64,000 nucleotides of DNA from an uncultured Eubacteriales bacterium (GCA_934561055.1 CAKTFN010000001.1:186001-250000); one strand, 5' to 3'; shown: positions 26,553 through 35,944, numbered from the stretch's first letter. Notes: generated from the sequence alone by a model not told the origin. Translations and numbers: made by a program.

Positions 26553-27866
26553 TCAATTAAAAATTATACTTCCGGAAACAAGCTTTTTTGTGATTTTTCT
26601 TTTTTCCCCGGCTTCAAAAATCCGGCAATAATACTTTTTTCCTTTGTATGTTTCGATAAGTCTGAACTGACTTGAAATCGGACTGATTACGTCTTCATGT
26701 TCAATTCTGATTTCAAAAAGCGCAACAGCCGCCTGTTTTACTCCGTTTTCAAGAACATAAAATCTCATTGTTTTTCCGTCTGAAAGAAGAACAGGAATGG
26801 CAGCTTTTTCAAAATCTTCAGGAATTTGAAAGTAATAATCATTGGCTCTGTTGTCAAAATATCTGCATATCGCCGAAGTTTTTCCGTCAAGAATATTCGT
26901 CCATTCAATTACACTCGATGAAAGATTTCTGAATTCAAGATTCACCTGAACCGGAATTTCAACGATTCCGTCATAATTGATGTCTTCGCAATTTACATTC
27001 GTGTTTCGTTTTGAAAATGCACACACCGTTTCTCCGTTCACGAAAACACGGCTTAACTTTCCGTCTTTGATTCCGTAGGAAATCACGTCTGTTGTCATTA
27101 ATCCGTCGGATGTGTATCCGTCGATATAGACACGTCCGCAAGAAAGTCTTCTGACATAATCAAACTGAATCTGAGACACTGTTGTGATCATCGGGTCAAT
27201 ATCAAAACTTGCCGTCATATTAAATGCGCCTTTTTCACAGTCGAATATTTTCAGCTTTGACGCCGAAGATTCGGCCGAGTTTTCCGCATAAATAACCGCA
27301 AGTTCATTGTTTTTGTCCGCATCAAAATCAAAGACTCCGAAATTTGAATATTTCGTATGGAATATGCTTTTTACCGTTGCTTGAGAAAAATCAATCTCAT
27401 AAACATTGACTTGCTGCATAAGCTTGCTGTTCTGAAGTCCCCAGCCGACAATGATTTCATCGGTTCCGTCTCCGTCAACGTCGGCAAATTCAACCTGCCT
27501 CAGTTCATTAAATCCGCTTTCCGTTCCCGCAAGAGCTTTCCAGGAATCGTCATTCATCTCAAAAATTTGAAGCGAAACCGTTTCTTCGGTTCCTCCCTTT
27601 GAGTAAAAGGCAACAATTTCGTCCTCGCCGTCTCCGTTAAGATCAACATATATCAAAGCCGAGCGGTGCCCTCCGTCTGTCGGTGTTTTAAGCGTGTAAT
27701 CACTTCCGACGGCATTTTCAAAGGCCTGCCATATTTGTGCGTTTTGTCCGTCCCTTCCCGGCGCATGAATCAGCGACTCAATCGGTTTTGATTTGATGCT
27801 GAAAAGCAAAAGAAGAAGTGCGGCAACAAACGATACGGCAATTGCCGCAGTTGTAAATTTCTTCAT
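26553..27866 (-). CDS. Membrane-anchored or secreted protein with EF-hand-like/VCBS-type repeats
   Basis: A 437-aa exported protein with an N-terminal helix (about 6-24) and no lipobox Cys. Four calcium-loop-like motifs of the FG-GAP/VCBS type are visible: DLNGDGEDE (75-83), DVDGDGTDE (129-137), DFDADKNNE (180-188) and DINYDGIVE (295-303). The first three are 51-54 residues apart, the spacing of blades in a beta-propeller. The operon continues into the regulator and kinase, so it may be a ligand-binding partner for the sensor (inference). GAGGTG lies 8 nt before the ATG. Confidence 0.8.
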   Translation of the reverse strand: MKKFTTAAIAVSFVAALLLLLFSIKSKPIESLIHAPGRDGQNAQIWQAFENAVGSDYTLKTPTDGGHRSALIYVDLNGDGEDEIVAFYSKGGTEETVSLQIFEMNDDSWKALAGTESGFNELRQVEFADVDGDGTDEIIVGWGLQNSKLMQQVNVYEIDFSQATVKSIFHTKYSNFGVFDFDADKNNELAVIYAENSAESSASKLKIFDCEKGAFNMTASFDIDPMITTVSQIQFDYVRRLSCGRVYIDGYTSDGLMTTDVISYGIKDGKLSRVFVNGETVCAFSKRNTNVNCEDINYDGIVEIPVQVNLEFRNLSSSVIEWTNILDGKTSAICRYFDNRANDYYFQIPEDFEKAAIPVLLSDGKTMRFYVLENGVKQAAVALFEIRIEHEDVISPISSQFRLIETYKGKKYYCRIFEAGEKRKITKKLVSGSIIFN

Positions 27867-27893
27867 TTGCTCTTCACCTCTTAATAATTATTT

Positions 27894-29411
27894 TTATTCA
27901 ATGAAATTTCTGATGACATCAACGTCAAGGCTTTCAAATTCAGAAAGAAAACCAAAAATTTCTTCGGCAATTCTCTTTGCCCCACCGACAGAGTCGCTTT
28001 CAATGTTAAGCGGCATTATCGGATCGTGAACGCTTAGTCTTAAAAGGAACCAACCGTCTCCGTGATTTTTGTCGAGGAAAACACGAATTCCTTCACGGTT
28101 GTCGTCGGCGATTTTCCAGCCTTCCTTCGTTTCGGAATATTTTTCAAGAGACGAAATCACATAATCTCCGTATTTTCTGAAATCATCACACTTGATTTTA
28201 AGCCTGAGCTCAGCGGCTTCAAGCGGATCTTTAAGAGAAGAAATTAGCGACTCGAGTTTTTTTCCTTCTTTTCCCATTTGAGCCATTTTAATAACAATTT
28301 TTGTAATGAGATATGCGCCGTCATCAAGATAATAATTCTCTCTGAATGCAGCATGACCCGAAGTTTCGATTGCAAGCGGACAGTTGACGCCTTCACGGTT
28401 GAGTTTGAGTTGTTCGTTTATGACATTGCGGTATCCGCGCCTGTAACGGTAATGAACACCGCCGAGTGTCTTGTTTATGAAATCCGTAAGTCCCGTTGAC
28501 GTAACGCTGTCGGTAACAATTGTTCCGCCTTCATTTCCTTCAAGGGCAATTATTGAAGCAAGAGCAACCAGACGATTACGGTTGATTTCCGTTCCGTTTT
28601 CATCAACGCAGCTTGCACGGTCAACGTCGGTATCAAAAATAACTCCGAGATCGGCACTGTTTCTGACAACGGCTGCGCTGATTGACTTCATTGCCTCTTC
28701 GTTTTCCGGGTTCGGGGCGTGATTCGGAAACATTCCGTCCGGATTCAAAAACTGACTTCCCGACACATCGGCGCCGAGTTTTTCAAGGACTTCGGACGCA
28801 TAAAAACCTCCGACTCCGTTTCCTGCGTCAACAACAATTTTATAACCTTCAAGAGGTTTTTCATAATTTTCAGCGTTGACCTCACGACAGATCATGTCAC
28901 GAAGTCGTTTCGCATAAACCGACATAAAATCTATTCTTTCAATCGAAAAATTATGCTTTTTCGGAAGAGTGAGATTTACGGTATTGTTGATTACGTCATC
29001 GAGATCTTCGCTGTCAAGACCGCCAGTTGTTGTGAAAAATTTGAGTCCGTTTCTGTCAAACGGATGATGGCTTGCTGTAATCTGAACAGCCGCGGAGCAG
29101 TTCAAATCAACCGTTGTCATAAACATTGCCGGTGTTGATGCAAGGCCGCAGTCATAAACATTGAAATCATAAGCGCAAAGCGCACTGATAACCTGTTTCT
29201 TGATTCTTTCCGCAGAAATTCTTGAATCGTGTCCGACGGCAACGTGACTTTTCGGTGTTACTCCGTTTTTAAGCAGCCATTCGCAAAATCCGCAAGTTAA
29301 ATCAAAGACTGCAAGGTCGTCGAGCTGAATCGGAGAAATTTCCGTTTCAACGGCAACTCCCCTGATATCCGTTCCGCTTTTAAGTTTTTTATAAAGTTCA
29401 AATCGTGACAT
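27894..29411 (-). CDS. Alpha-D-phosphohexomutase (phosphomannomutase/phosphoglucomutase)
   Basis: Interconverts hexose 1- and 6-phosphates; 505 aa, four-domain family. The phosphoserine is Ser114 in TASHHPFDRNGLK (usual TASHNP), the metal loop is DTDVDR at 260-265 (usual DGD-x-DR, with the three aspartates kept), and the sugar loop is ETSGHAAF. Changes around each motif put it in a divergent branch, so substrate (glucose, mannose or another sugar) cannot be assigned. It starts 3 nt after the DUF2461 gene. Confidence 0.93.
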   Translation of the reverse strand: MSRFELYKKLKSGTDIRGVAVETEISPIQLDDLAVFDLTCGFCEWLLKNGVTPKSHVAVGHDSRISAERIKKQVISALCAYDFNVYDCGLASTPAMFMTTVDLNCSAAVQITASHHPFDRNGLKFFTTTGGLDSEDLDDVINNTVNLTLPKKHNFSIERIDFMSVYAKRLRDMICREVNAENYEKPLEGYKIVVDAGNGVGGFYASEVLEKLGADVSGSQFLNPDGMFPNHAPNPENEEAMKSISAAVVRNSADLGVIFDTDVDRASCVDENGTEINRNRLVALASIIALEGNEGGTIVTDSVTSTGLTDFINKTLGGVHYRYRRGYRNVINEQLKLNREGVNCPLAIETSGHAAFRENYYLDDGAYLITKIVIKMAQMGKEGKKLESLISSLKDPLEAAELRLKIKCDDFRKYGDYVISSLEKYSETKEGWKIADDNREGIRVFLDKNHGDGWFLLRLSVHDPIMPLNIESDSVGGAKRIAEEIFGFLSEFESLDVDVIRNFIE

Positions 29412-29414
29412 TTT

Positions 29415-30107
29415 TTATCTGCCTTTCTCACTGATCATTATTTCGGTGACTTTCAAAAAGAAATCATACATAGGAGCATATGCTTTTATTGCCTCTTCAA
29501 GTTCATTGAGAACACTTCCGTCAAAAAGAGGCTCCGGATCAAAACTGCTTTTGATAAAATAAAGACTCTTAGCGTTATAATAATCGTTGAGTTCCGCGGA
29601 AACTTCTCCCGGTTTATCCTTCGCATACCGCTCAAGGTCGTCAACCGCACCAACGGAATATACACTTTTGAGAGCTTTTTTAAATTCCCTTTGGTGTTCA
29701 CAAAAATATTCTCTGTACTTTTCAAGATAAGCCGCATCCGTTCTGAACATTCCGACTCCGATTGAATAACATCCCGGCATAACCTCAAACCACATGCACG
29801 GTTGGTAAGTCCACTCATATTTATGCCGCATGAACATGCACCAAATGTTGTCGCGGTACATATTCATGTTTTTTGCGCGCCGAGTATCTCTTCGTATTCT
29901 TGAAACCATTTTGACGGGAATGAGGTTCATTTGAGAATCGATTTCAAAAAGCAAAGGTGCAAGATCAAAGCAAATTTCACGCATCGGAACAATCGCTTTT
30001 TTCTTGAGCGTTTCTTTGATTTTGTCGTAATACGGTTTGCTGTCATTAAAACGGTTTTCGGCGAGCATGAGAAAAGTGTCTCTGTCAAAACCTTTAAAGC
30101 TGCTCAT
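29415..30107 (-). CDS. DUF2461 family protein
   Basis: A 230-aa soluble protein. The opening FKGFDRDTFLMLAENRFNDS-like block, RIRRDTRRAKN, and WFEVMPGCYSIGVGMFR are characteristic of DUF2461, a family without firm function. The ATG at 30107 follows AAAGGA and gives the family's usual start; an in-frame upstream start at 30152 would overlap the preceding gene. It lies 13 nt after the PLP enzyme. Confidence 0.88.
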   Translation of the reverse strand: MSSFKGFDRDTFLMLAENRFNDSKPYYDKIKETLKKKAIVPMREICFDLAPLLFEIDSQMNLIPVKMVSRIRRDTRRAKNMNMYRDNIWCMFMRHKYEWTYQPCMWFEVMPGCYSIGVGMFRTDAAYLEKYREYFCEHQREFKKALKSVYSVGAVDDLERYAKDKPGEVSAELNDYYNAKSLYFIKSSFDPEPLFDGSVLNELEEAIKAYAPMYDFFLKVTEIMISEKGR

Positions 30108-30120
30108 TGCATTTTTCCTT

Positions 30121-31368
30121 TCACTGAATTTTGAGAACCTCGTCAGCGGCACTCATAATCGCAAGCTTTGCGCTGTGAAAATTCAGTCCGCCCTGCATCC
30201 AAACGGCAAACGGTTCCCTGAGCGGTGCGTCGGCGGAAAGCTCAATGGAGGAACCGAGCGTAAAGGCACCCGCCGCCATGATTACCTTGCTGTCGTAGCC
30301 GGGCATATCCCAAGGTTCGGGATACGCAAAAGCATCAACGGGAGAGCATTTTTGAATTCCCCGACAAAAAGCAATAAGGTTCTTTTCATTATGAAGTTTG
30401 ATTGCCTGAATTATATCGTGGCGTACCTCTCCCGAAGCCGGAGTTGAATCAAAACCGATAAGTTTGAACAATCCGGCGGAAAAAGCCATGCTTTTGAGAG
30501 CTTCTCCGACAACATGAGGGGCGCTGTATACACCCAAAAACAGCTCTCTGTTCATGCCGAGAGTGCAACCGACCTCACGTCCGATTCCGGGAGTTATGAG
30601 CCTTGCGGCACATTTTTCAATCAGATCGTGACGTCCGGCGATATATCCGCCCGTTCTTGCGATTCCTCCGCCCGGATTTTTGATGAGCGAACCCGCAATA
30701 AGGTCTGCGCCAACCTGCGTAGGCTCACGCTTTTCAACCCATTCGCCGTAGCAGTTATCAACCATAACAACGGCATTGCTGTTCTTCTTTGTTATTTTAA
30801 CAACTTTTTCAATTTCATCGACGGAAAGCGACGGACGAAGCGAGTATCCCCTTGAACGCTGAATATAAACCATTGCAATTTCATCATTAACGGCTTTTTC
30901 AATCGAATCATAATCAAGCGTCCCGTCTTCTTTGAGGTCAACCTGCTTGTAAATTACGCCGAAATCTTTAAGCGAACCCATTCCGCTCCCCTCGGAAAGT
31001 CCGATAACAGGATGAATGGTATCATACGGAGTTCCCGTCACACAAAGCATTGTGTCCCCGGGACGAAGAACGCCGAAAAGGGCAACCGAAAGTGTGTGTG
31101 TTCCGCATGTAAAATTATGTCTGATGATTGCGTCCTCGGCACCCATAGCTTCGGCAAGGACTTTGTCGAGTGTTTCACGTCCGCGGTCGGAATAACCGTA
31201 TCCGGTGGTTCCGCTGAACATTGATTCGCTGACATTGTTGTCAATGAACGCTTTAAGCATTTTTTGCTGATTAAATTCCGTAATCTTATCAATTCTTTGA
31301 AATTCCGACTCAACGTTTTTCATCGCCGTTTCGGAGTATTCATATATTTTTTTGTCAAAATCAAACAT
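30121..31368 (-). CDS. PLP-dependent methionine gamma-lyase/aluminium-resistance family protein
   Basis: Fold-type I PLP enzyme of 415 aa. The likely Schiff-base lysine is Lys230 in AGSLIKNPGGGIARTGGY, and the cofactor Asp is in VMVDNCYGEW. The family is annotated as methionine gamma-lyase-related or aluminium-resistance protein and is common in Firmicutes; its physiological reaction is not settled. The ATG at 31368 has AAAGG 7 nt upstream and overlaps the end of the GNAT gene by 8 nt. Confidence 0.92.
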   Translation of the reverse strand: MFDFDKKIYEYSETAMKNVESEFQRIDKITEFNQQKMLKAFIDNNVSESMFSGTTGYGYSDRGRETLDKVLAEAMGAEDAIIRHNFTCGTHTLSVALFGVLRPGDTMLCVTGTPYDTIHPVIGLSEGSGMGSLKDFGVIYKQVDLKEDGTLDYDSIEKAVNDEIAMVYIQRSRGYSLRPSLSVDEIEKVVKITKKNSNAVVMVDNCYGEWVEKREPTQVGADLIAGSLIKNPGGGIARTGGYIAGRHDLIEKCAARLITPGIGREVGCTLGMNRELFLGVYSAPHVVGEALKSMAFSAGLFKLIGFDSTPASGEVRHDIIQAIKLHNEKNLIAFCRGIQKCSPVDAFAYPEPWDMPGYDSKVIMAAGAFTLGSSIELSADAPLREPFAVWMQGGLNFHSAKLAIMSAADEVLKIQ

Positions 31369-32137
31369 TATTATGCCTTTCTGTGTATGCGGCAAATCCG
31401 CAATTTTTAAATCCGCTTTTTTTATAAAACCCAGAGACCGAACGGTTTTCCGAAATTACGAAAACATTTTTTCCCTCGGCTTTCAGTTCGTTTGCAAGAG
31501 AAAGAAGAACGACTTTTCCGTAACCGTTATTTCTGCATTTTTCGTTGCAGGCAACCGACGAAATTACGGCACAATCTTCACTTTCGGCCGAAGTCAACGC
31601 TGCGGAAAGAACTTTTCCGTCGAGTACAACAGCCTTAATTCTTGCAAGATTTCTGTTTTTTCTGAACACAAAGTCCGACAGCCATGAAAGATACGAATCT
31701 TTATCGGCTTGATAGCTTTCCGGAAAACATGAAAGAAAAAGAGAATAAACGTCTTTCATTTCAGGCTCGGACTCAATTCCGTTCACTTTTAAATCACACC
31801 CGTCAAAACGAAAAATTTCCTTCTTTTGAAATCTCTTTGGAAAGCACTTTGTTCCCGTATCGTAATCTGTCAAAACGCAATTCATTGAGAACGCCGAAAT
31901 CATAAACGAAAGCTCTTCGTTGTCACAGCCGTCTTTTGCAAGAATTACAGCATTTCCGCCGAGCGAAGACACAACAGAAACCAATTCATCATTTTTATTT
32001 CTTCCGCACCACAATTTTGAAAACCCGTTTTCAAAACCGTAAGCCTCGGCTCGGCAGGAAATATATGCTCCAAAGGTGCTGTTCCGACAAAAGTTCTTAA
32101 TTTCTTCGAGATCGCCGGCACTTGCAATTTTAAGCAT
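31361..32137 (-). CDS. GNAT family N-acetyltransferase
   Basis: A 258-aa protein. The C-terminal GNAT domain (about 125-258) shows ISSVACNEKCRNNGYGKVVLLSLANEL, with the acetyl-CoA pyrophosphate loop degenerate (RNNGYGK), and ends ISENRSVSGFYKKSGF. The N-terminal half may be a second, degenerate GNAT fold. The ATG at 32137 overlaps the preceding peptidase gene by 8 nt; an upstream frame extension of 98 codons lies inside that gene and is rejected. Substrate unknown. Confidence 0.88.
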   Translation of the reverse strand: MLKIASAGDLEEIKNFCRNSTFGAYISCRAEAYGFENGFSKLWCGRNKNDELVSVVSSLGGNAVILAKDGCDNEELSFMISAFSMNCVLTDYDTGTKCFPKRFQKKEIFRFDGCDLKVNGIESEPEMKDVYSLFLSCFPESYQADKDSYLSWLSDFVFRKNRNLARIKAVVLDGKVLSAALTSAESEDCAVISSVACNEKCRNNGYGKVVLLSLANELKAEGKNVFVISENRSVSGFYKKSGFKNCGFAAYTERHNNV

Positions 32138-33149
32138 TTGAAAACTCCGCGAGAAGAACTTTTGCCATTTTTTTACAGGCATCCATGTCTCGAATATCAG
32201 CAACGCTTGTTGCCGAATGAATATATCTGCATGGAAGTGAAACAGTGAGCGTATATACGCCTTTTCCGCTTTTATGAATCGCTCCGGCATCATTTCCGCC
32301 GGCAACGGCAGTCTTTGTTTGGCATGGTATATTGTTTTCTTTCGCAAGCTCGAAAGCACGCTTAAAAAGCTCCCGGTTATAAACAGTTGATCTGTCCATA
32401 AATGAGACAACGGCGCCTTTTGAAAGAGCACAAACGCACTCCTCTTTTTTTACTCCGGCAACATCCGCGGCGGTTGTTGCTTCAAGAACGATCGCATAAT
32501 CCGGCTCAATTGTATATGCGGCGGCAGACGCACCGCGAAGACCGACTTCCTCCTGAACAAGGAAAGCGAACCATGTGTCGTAATCAACACCGTTTTCAAT
32601 CATATCAATCATGACCGAACAGCCGAACCTGTCATCAAGCGCCTTTGATTTTACTTTATTTTCTCCGAAGAGTTCAAAATCGGAAATGAAGTATGCACTG
32701 TCACCGATCGAAACATATTTTTCGGCTTCCTTTTTATCTGTGGCTCCGATATCAATATACATTGCCGAAATTTCGGGAACCTTTCCTTCATCGGCTTTGT
32801 CTGTGAGATGAATGGCTTTGATTCCGATTACGCCGGGAACGTTTTGCTCGCCGACAGTAACCGCTCTTCCGACAATGACTTTTTCGTCAATACCGCCCAC
32901 GCAGTCAAATCGAAGGTAGCCGTCGTCGGTAATATATGTGATGATAAATCCGACTTCATCCATATGCGCGGAAATCATCACCTTGTTTTTAGCTCTCTTT
33001 TTTCCTTCTTTGAAGGCTATAATATTTCCGAGCGCATCAACTTTAATTTCGCATTTTCCTTCAATGCGTTCAAGGATATATGCTCCGACGTCTTCTTCCC
33101 TTCCGGAAGTTCCGTTCAGCTCACAAAGAGTTTTAAGTGTTTCAAGCAT
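32130..33149 (-). CDS. M42 family metallopeptidase (aminopeptidase/endoglucanase-type), second copy
   Basis: Dinuclear zinc/cobalt aminopeptidase of 339 aa. Metal ligands are in ISAHMDEVG, ALDDRFG and VQEEVGLRG, with the catalytic Glu pair EE, and the final His in RYIHSA. AGGAGG lies 9 nt before the ATG at 33149, which overlaps the previous M42 gene by 8 nt. Family members are large tetrahedral cytosolic assemblies that trim short peptides. It is a distinct tandem paralogue of the upstream gene. Confidence 0.95.
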   Translation of the reverse strand: MLETLKTLCELNGTSGREEDVGAYILERIEGKCEIKVDALGNIIAFKEGKKRAKNKVMISAHMDEVGFIITYITDDGYLRFDCVGGIDEKVIVGRAVTVGEQNVPGVIGIKAIHLTDKADEGKVPEISAMYIDIGATDKKEAEKYVSIGDSAYFISDFELFGENKVKSKALDDRFGCSVMIDMIENGVDYDTWFAFLVQEEVGLRGASAAAYTIEPDYAIVLEATTAADVAGVKKEECVCALSKGAVVSFMDRSTVYNRELFKRAFELAKENNIPCQTKTAVAGGNDAGAIHKSGKGVYTLTVSLPCRYIHSATSVADIRDMDACKKMAKVLLAEFSNA

Positions 33150-34167
33150 TATATTCAGCCTCCTTTTTGAGAATATACGCCGCAATAAGGTCGGCTGTGT
33201 ACTCAACGTCCCTGACGTCAATCACTTCAACGGCGGTATGCATATGACGAAGCGGAATCGAGAGAAGCGCCGTTTTGACTCCGGAACGTGAAATATTTAT
33301 GCCGTCGGCATTGGTTCCTGTTCTTCCGCTCATAACGTCATGCTGATAAGGGATTGAATTTTTCTTTGCAACGCTGACAAGCTCAAGCATAAGCTTTCGG
33401 TCAAGGGTCGGAGAAATACCTATTGACGGACCCTTTGAAAGTTCGTTCGTTTCGTGTTTTTCACAATATGGATCGCTTCCGAATCCGACGTCAACAACTA
33501 TAGCAATATCGCTGTCGGCAGTGTATGCAGCTGTTTTTGCTCCGCTTCCTCCGACTTCTTCCTGCGATGAAAGCTGAAGAGCAACGGTGCAATTTTTCAG
33601 TTTTCCGGAAAGCTTTTGTATTGCAAGAATAAGTGCCGCAACACCGCACCTGTCATCAAGCGCCGCACAGGAAATTTTGTTGTCTAAAAGAGTAAGTTGC
33701 TTTGAACCGACAAGAATTCTGTCTCCGATCGAAACTTTCTTTTCGGCTTCTTCCTTTGAAAGACCGATGTCAATGGCAAGTTTTTTCACTTCAACGCCTT
33801 TTTCCCTGTCGGCTTTTGTAAGAAGATGCGGCGGAGTTGAACAAATCACTCCGCGAAGTTCCTCTTTTCCAATAACCGTGACTTCGGCGCCGACAAGTAC
33901 ACGAGGGTCAACCCCTCCGACGGCCGAAACGAGCAAAAAGCCTTGCTCGTCAATTTCTCTGACAACAAGACCGATTCGGTCGATATGAGCATCAAGAAGA
34001 ATTTTAAGAGATCCTTCGCCCATCGTTCCGACGAGTGAACCTATTCGGTCCGTATGAACCTCCATATACTCCGATAAAATTTTTTCGCAAACTTTTATGG
34101 CTTTTCCTTCGTCGCCCGAAGTTCCGTCTGTAGCAGCGAGTGAAAAACAAAGTTCTTTTGTATCCAT
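33142..34167 (-). CDS. M42 family metallopeptidase, first copy
   Basis: A 341-aa M42 peptidase. Motifs: DAHIDRIGLVV (metal His and Asp), AALDDRCGV, SSQEEVGGSGA with catalytic Glu-Glu, and RHMHTAVE. It differs clearly from the downstream copy, so this is an old duplication; M42 enzymes can form mixed complexes. It is the first gene of an overlapped run reaching the phosphohexomutase. GAGG precedes the ATG at 34167. Confidence 0.95.
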   Translation of the reverse strand: MDTKELCFSLAATDGTSGDEGKAIKVCEKILSEYMEVHTDRIGSLVGTMGEGSLKILLDAHIDRIGLVVREIDEQGFLLVSAVGGVDPRVLVGAEVTVIGKEELRGVICSTPPHLLTKADREKGVEVKKLAIDIGLSKEEAEKKVSIGDRILVGSKQLTLLDNKISCAALDDRCGVAALILAIQKLSGKLKNCTVALQLSSQEEVGGSGAKTAAYTADSDIAIVVDVGFGSDPYCEKHETNELSKGPSIGISPTLDRKLMLELVSVAKKNSIPYQHDVMSGRTGTNADGINISRSGVKTALLSIPLRHMHTAVEVIDVRDVEYTADLIAAYILKKEAEYNA

Positions 34168-34217
34168 AATAACACCTCTTGTTATATATCGACATTTAAA
34201 TAATATTATATCATTTT

Positions 34218-34246
34218 ATTATACACATACCGGGCAAAAAAATCAA
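34218..34246 (-). promoter_or_regulatory. Promoter of the M42 peptidase run, abutting the secG terminator
   Basis: On the minus strand TTGATT (34241-34246) and TATAAT (34218-34223) are 17 nt apart, with TGTG before the -10. The -35 is part of the T-rich tail of the secG terminator. Confidence 0.7.
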
Positions 34247-34281
34247 GAAAAAACTCCCTTTGCAAAAGCAAAAGGAGTTTT
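34236..34281 (-). terminator. Intrinsic terminator after secG
   Basis: The stem AAAACTCC/GGAGTTTT (34250-34257 with 34274-34281) continues inward with CTTTGC/GCAAA pairs and is followed on the minus strand by a T-rich run ending TTGATTTTTTT. It ends the secG transcript. Confidence 0.8.
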
Positions 34282-34301
34282 GAAAACCAAAATTAATTCT
34301 C

Positions 34302-34553
34302 TTACGCACCGAAAAGAACAAGCAAAGATGAAACAAGAGCAAGAACGAAGAAAATCGTTCCGGCAATCTTTGTGAACTTTGCAAGCTTTGCTTCCATTGT
34401 TCTTCCCTTGTTTTTACCGAAGAAAGTGTCAGCCGCACCGGCAATTGCACCGGAGAGTCCCTCCTGCTTGCTTTCCTGAAGAAGAACAAGAACAATAATT
34501 ATAATTGAAACGATTATAATAACAATTGAAAGAATATACTGAAGTGCAGTCAT
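34302..34553 (-). CDS. secG: Preprotein translocase subunit SecG
   Basis: An 83-aa membrane protein with two helices (about 4-25 and 58-80) joined by the typical loop LLQESKQEGLSGAIAGAADTFF. It stimulates SecYEG-SecA export. It has its own promoter just after clpX and its own terminator. Confidence 0.95.
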   Translation of the reverse strand: MTALQYILSIVIIIVSIIIIVLVLLQESKQEGLSGAIAGAADTFFGKNKGRTMEAKLAKFTKIAGTIFFVLALVSSLLVLFGA

Positions 34554-34584
34554 GTTTTAACCTCCACAATTTTTATGCTTGAAC

Positions 34585-34614
34585 ATTTTAACACAAAAAG
34601 TTATAAAAAGTCAA
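34585..34614 (-). promoter_or_regulatory. Promoter of secG
   Basis: Minus-strand TTGACT (34609-34614) and TAAAAT (34585-34590) separated by 18 nt, starting 7 nt after the clpX stop codon. No hairpin is seen between clpX and secG. Confidence 0.7.
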
Positions 34615-34621
34615 TAGGTAT

Positions 34622-35926
34622 TTATACTTTTTGTCTTTTTGCGATAAAACTGTTCTGCTTAGCCTCGTTTGAAGCCAGCGAATGTTCGCCGTGTTCAAAA
34701 ATCGGCTCTCCCTTTCCCTCAACAACGTCTCTTGTGATTGTAATTTTTGAAATGCTTGAATCCGACGGAACGTCATACATATACTTCATCAGAACTTTTT
34801 CAAATTCGGAACGAAGTCCTCTGGCGCCGGTTTTTGTTTCAAGCGTTTTTTCAGCAATGGCCTCAAGCGCGCCGTCCTCAAGTTCAAGATCAACATTGTC
34901 CATCGAGAACATATATTTATATTGTTTAACGAGCGCATTTTTAGGCTCTGTAACAATTCTTACAAGAGCTTTTTTATCAAGTGCATTAAGTGCGGTAATA
35001 ATCGGAAGTCTTCCGACGAGTTCCGGAATAAGACCGTATTTAACAAGGTCGTGATGAACAACCTGTTGCATCAAACGACTTTCCTCAACTTCTTCTTTAC
35101 TTCTGATTTTTGCGCCGAATCCGAGACCGGAGTTACCCATCCTTTTCTCAACAATCTTTTCGATGCCGTCAAATGCGCCGGCACAGATGAAAAGAATATT
35201 CGTTGTGTCAATCTGAATGAACTCCTGCTGAGGATGCTTTCTTCCGCCCTGAGGAGGAACATTTGAAACCGTGCCTTCAAGAATTTTCAAAAGTGCCTGC
35301 TGAACACCTTCTCCGCTGACGTCTCTTGTAATTGACGTGCTTTCGGACTTCCTTGAAATCTTGTCGATTTCATCGACATAAATTATTCCGCGCTCGGCCT
35401 TTTCAATATCGTAATCGGCGGCCTGAATGAGTCTGAGAAGAATGTTTTCAACGTCTTCACCGACATATCCGGCTTCCGTAAGAGTTGTTGCGTCGGCAAT
35501 CGCAAACGGAACGTCAAGAATTCTTGCAAGCGTTTGCGCAAGCATTGTTTTTCCGACACCGGTCGGACCGAGCATAAGAATGTTGCTCTTTGAAACTTCA
35601 ACATCGGATTTATTCTTTGAAAAAATCCGCTTATAATGATTATAAACGGCAACGCTGAGAGTGCGTTTTGCCTCATCCTGTCCGATAACATATTCGTCAA
35701 GGCGAGCCTTGATTTCATGCGGCTTCGGAAGTGAAGAAAAATCCGTTTCACCGCTCTTTTTTCTTTTTGAATCCGGTTCTTCGTTTATGATAGACTGACA
35801 AATGTCAATGCACTCGTCACAAATATAAACTCCGGGACCGGCAATAAGCGTTCCGACTTCGTTTTGAAGCTTTCCGCAAAAAGAGCAGCGCACGGGTTTA
35901 TCTTTGTTTTCGTCATCTCTTGCCAT
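34622..35926 (-). CDS. clpX: ATP-dependent Clp protease ATP-binding subunit ClpX
   Basis: AAA+ unfoldase that feeds ClpP; 434 aa. The N-terminal zinc-binding domain has Cys14, Cys17, Cys36 and Cys39; the AAA+ core has GPTGVGKT, VDEIDKI and GGRKHPQQEF (pore and RKH loops). The LGFGAKI segment (usual IGFGA) is the ClpP-docking loop region. It follows clpP by 18 nt. Confidence 0.97.
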   Translation of the reverse strand: MARDDENKDKPVRCSFCGKLQNEVGTLIAGPGVYICDECIDICQSIINEEPDSKRKKSGETDFSSLPKPHEIKARLDEYVIGQDEAKRTLSVAVYNHYKRIFSKNKSDVEVSKSNILMLGPTGVGKTMLAQTLARILDVPFAIADATTLTEAGYVGEDVENILLRLIQAADYDIEKAERGIIYVDEIDKISRKSESTSITRDVSGEGVQQALLKILEGTVSNVPPQGGRKHPQQEFIQIDTTNILFICAGAFDGIEKIVEKRMGNSGLGFGAKIRSKEEVEESRLMQQVVHHDLVKYGLIPELVGRLPIITALNALDKKALVRIVTEPKNALVKQYKYMFSMDNVDLELEDGALEAIAEKTLETKTGARGLRSEFEKVLMKYMYDVPSDSSISKITITRDVVEGKGEPIFEHGEHSLASNEAKQNSFIAKRQKV

Positions 35927-35944
35927 TGAATCTACCCCTTTTAA

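Noticed and set aside
32138..32431. 98-codon N-terminal extension of the GNAT gene
   Set aside because: It lies wholly inside the M42 peptidase gene on the same strand and adds no domain; the ATG at 32137 overlapping the upstream stop by 8 nt is the natural coupled start.
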